Assembly: GCA_023249205.1 (NCBI GenBank)
Contig: JAHFDC010000023.1
Span: forward strand, 1-5,399
From: Candidatus Methylomirabilota bacterium
GTDB taxonomy: Bacteria > Methylomirabilota > Methylomirabilia > Methylomirabilales > JACPAU01
DNA length: 5,399 nucleotides
Reading direction: 5' to 3'
Both the position numbers and the translations under genes were made by a program. Shown in pieces: positions 4,748 to 5,399 of the stretch (positions are counted from its first letter, which is position 1; each line of letters opens with the position of its first letter). Under the pieces are notes generated by a model. It worked only from the letters and a program-made list of their open reading frames with translations, was not told the origin of the DNA and did not search any database.

Positions 4748-4768
4748 CCCCGGCCGGGCGGCCCGGGG
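4748..4768 (-). other. GC-rich hairpin in the ffh-rpsP spacer
   Basis: The 52-nt spacer after the ffh stop contains the perfect 6-bp inverted repeat CCCCGG/CCGGGG (4748-4753 with 4763-4768, 9-nt loop). A mutually exclusive 5-bp hairpin, CCGGG-CCG-CCCGG in the transcript, nests inside it at 4754-4766. No T-run follows, so it is not a standard intrinsic terminator. It could be an mRNA processing or stability element, or simply chance in GC-rich DNA. Confidence 0.35.
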
Positions 4769-4773
4769 AAGCC

Positions 4774-5399
4774 TCAGACCGGGGGGAGGGGGAGCCCCTT
4801 GATGCGCCCCCCCTGTTTCATGAGCTGCCGCATCACCTTCTGGGTCTGGACGAACTGGCGGAGCAGCCGGTTCACCTCCGCCACGCTCGTCCCGGAGCCG
4901 GCCGCGATCCGGCGCCGCCGGCTCCCGTTCAGGAGGGCCGGGTCCTCCCGCTCCCGCGGGGTCATGGAGTTCAGGATCGCCTCCATCCGCCGCAGGGCCC
5001 GCTCCTCCCCATCCCCACCCGCCTTCGCGAGGACCTGGCCAAGGCCCGGGAGCATCCCCAGGACCTCCGACAGCGGGCCCATGGCTTTGACCTGCCCCAG
5101 TTGCGTCCGGAAGTCCTCCAGCGTGAAGCGCTCGCGGCGGAGCTTGGCGGCCAGGGCGGCGGCTTCCGCCTTCTGCACGGACGCCTCGGCCCGCTCCACG
5201 AGGGAGAGAATGTCCCCCATGCCGAGGATGCGCGAGGCGATTCGGTCCGGGTGGAACGGCTCCAGGGCCTCCGGCTTCTCCCCCACGCCGACGAACTTGA
5301 TCGGCGCACCGGTGACGGCCCGGATGGAGAGTGCCGCCCCGCCGCGGGCGTCCCCGTCCAGTTTCGTGAGAATCACCCCCGTCAGGCCCACCGCCCGGT
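4774..5399 (-). CDS. ffh: Signal recognition particle protein Ffh, C-terminal part (5' end beyond window)
   Basis: Ffh is the SRP54-type GTPase that binds 4.5S/SRP RNA and signal sequences of nascent membrane proteins and delivers ribosomes to FtsY at the inner membrane. The frame is open to the right edge, so the N-terminal domain and most of the G domain lie outside. Visible are the G4 element TKLDGD followed by ARGGAALS, the closing-loop element GVGEK, and the linker HPDRIASRILGMGDILSLVE that leads into the M domain. The M domain has the helix MGPLSEVLGMLPGLG and the SRP-RNA-binding signature SRRRRIAAGSGTSVAEVNRL, then a Met-containing C-terminal helix ending in GGRIKGLPLPPV. The TGA stop lies 52 nt before rpsP, the usual neighbour. 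The family is about 430 to 460 residues, so roughly half is present. The GTG at 5391 is internal, not a start. Identification is firm. Confidence 0.97.
   Translation of the reverse strand, partial: RAVGLTGVILTKLDGDARGGAALSIRAVTGAPIKFVGVGEKPEALEPFHPDRIASRILGMGDILSLVERAEASVQKAEAAALAAKLRRERFTLEDFRTQLGQVKAMGPLSEVLGMLPGLGQVLAKAGGDGEERALRRMEAILNSMTPREREDPALLNGSRRRRIAAGSGTSVAEVNRLLRQFVQTQKVMRQLMKQGGRIKGLPLPPV

Noticed and set aside
1..5399. Mobile elements, CRISPR arrays, phage or toxin-antitoxin genes, attachment sites
   Set aside because: No transposase, repeat-spacer pattern, target-site duplication or foreign-looking gene was seen. The window is a housekeeping operon.

Overview
This window reads as one continuous minus-strand gene string from a high-GC bacterium (very GC-rich by eye, third codon positions mostly G or C). 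In transcription order (right to left) it holds the C-terminal part of ffh, then rpsP, khpA, rimM, trmD, rplS, a DUF502 membrane-protein gene, rnhB, yraN, a single-domain cyclic-nucleotide-binding protein gene, and a 52-residue zinc-ribbon protein gene. No plus-strand gene is credible. The order ffh-rpsP-khpA-rimM-trmD-rplS-rnhB-yraN is a widely conserved bacterial translation and RNA-maturation cluster. The GC level, the khpA gene next to rpsP and the DUF502 insertion would fit lineages such as Rokubacteria/Methylomirabilota or deltaproteobacterial groups, but the window alone cannot fix the taxon.

Region by region: 4774-5399 is the end of the SRP GTPase Ffh (G4 motif, end of the G domain, M domain). 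4101-4721 carries ribosomal protein bS16 and the small KH protein KhpA, separated by a 96-nt spacer that is bounded by a perfect 9-bp inverted repeat. 2799-4071 carries the 30S maturation factor RimM and the tRNA m1G37 methyltransferase TrmD. In both, the first credible ATG/GTG start lies a few residues inside the conserved N-terminal strand. 2402-2755 is ribosomal protein bL19, whose Shine-Dalgarno sequence can pair into a hairpin. 1745-2377 is a two-TM DUF502 protein overlapping the start of rnhB (1102-1770). 721-1098 is the YraN/UPF0102 nuclease-fold protein. 243-701 and 29-187 are the two accessory genes at the downstream end.

Functionally the genes belong together as co-translational targeting (Ffh), ribosomal subunits (bS16, bL19), 30S assembly (RimM), tRNA modification (TrmD), RNA binding (KhpA) and RNA/DNA hybrid removal (RnhB). 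Spacing is tight throughout (a 26-nt overlap to a 96-nt gap), no intrinsic terminator with a T-run is visible, and no promoter can be supported, so the string is probably one operon read from upstream of ffh, possibly with post-transcriptional control at the structured spacers. I see no mobile element, CRISPR, tRNA, rRNA or clear novel multi-gene system. The most worthwhile items are the start-codon anomalies of rimM and trmD, the rplS leader hairpin, the rpsP-khpA inverted repeat and the two accessory genes at the left end.
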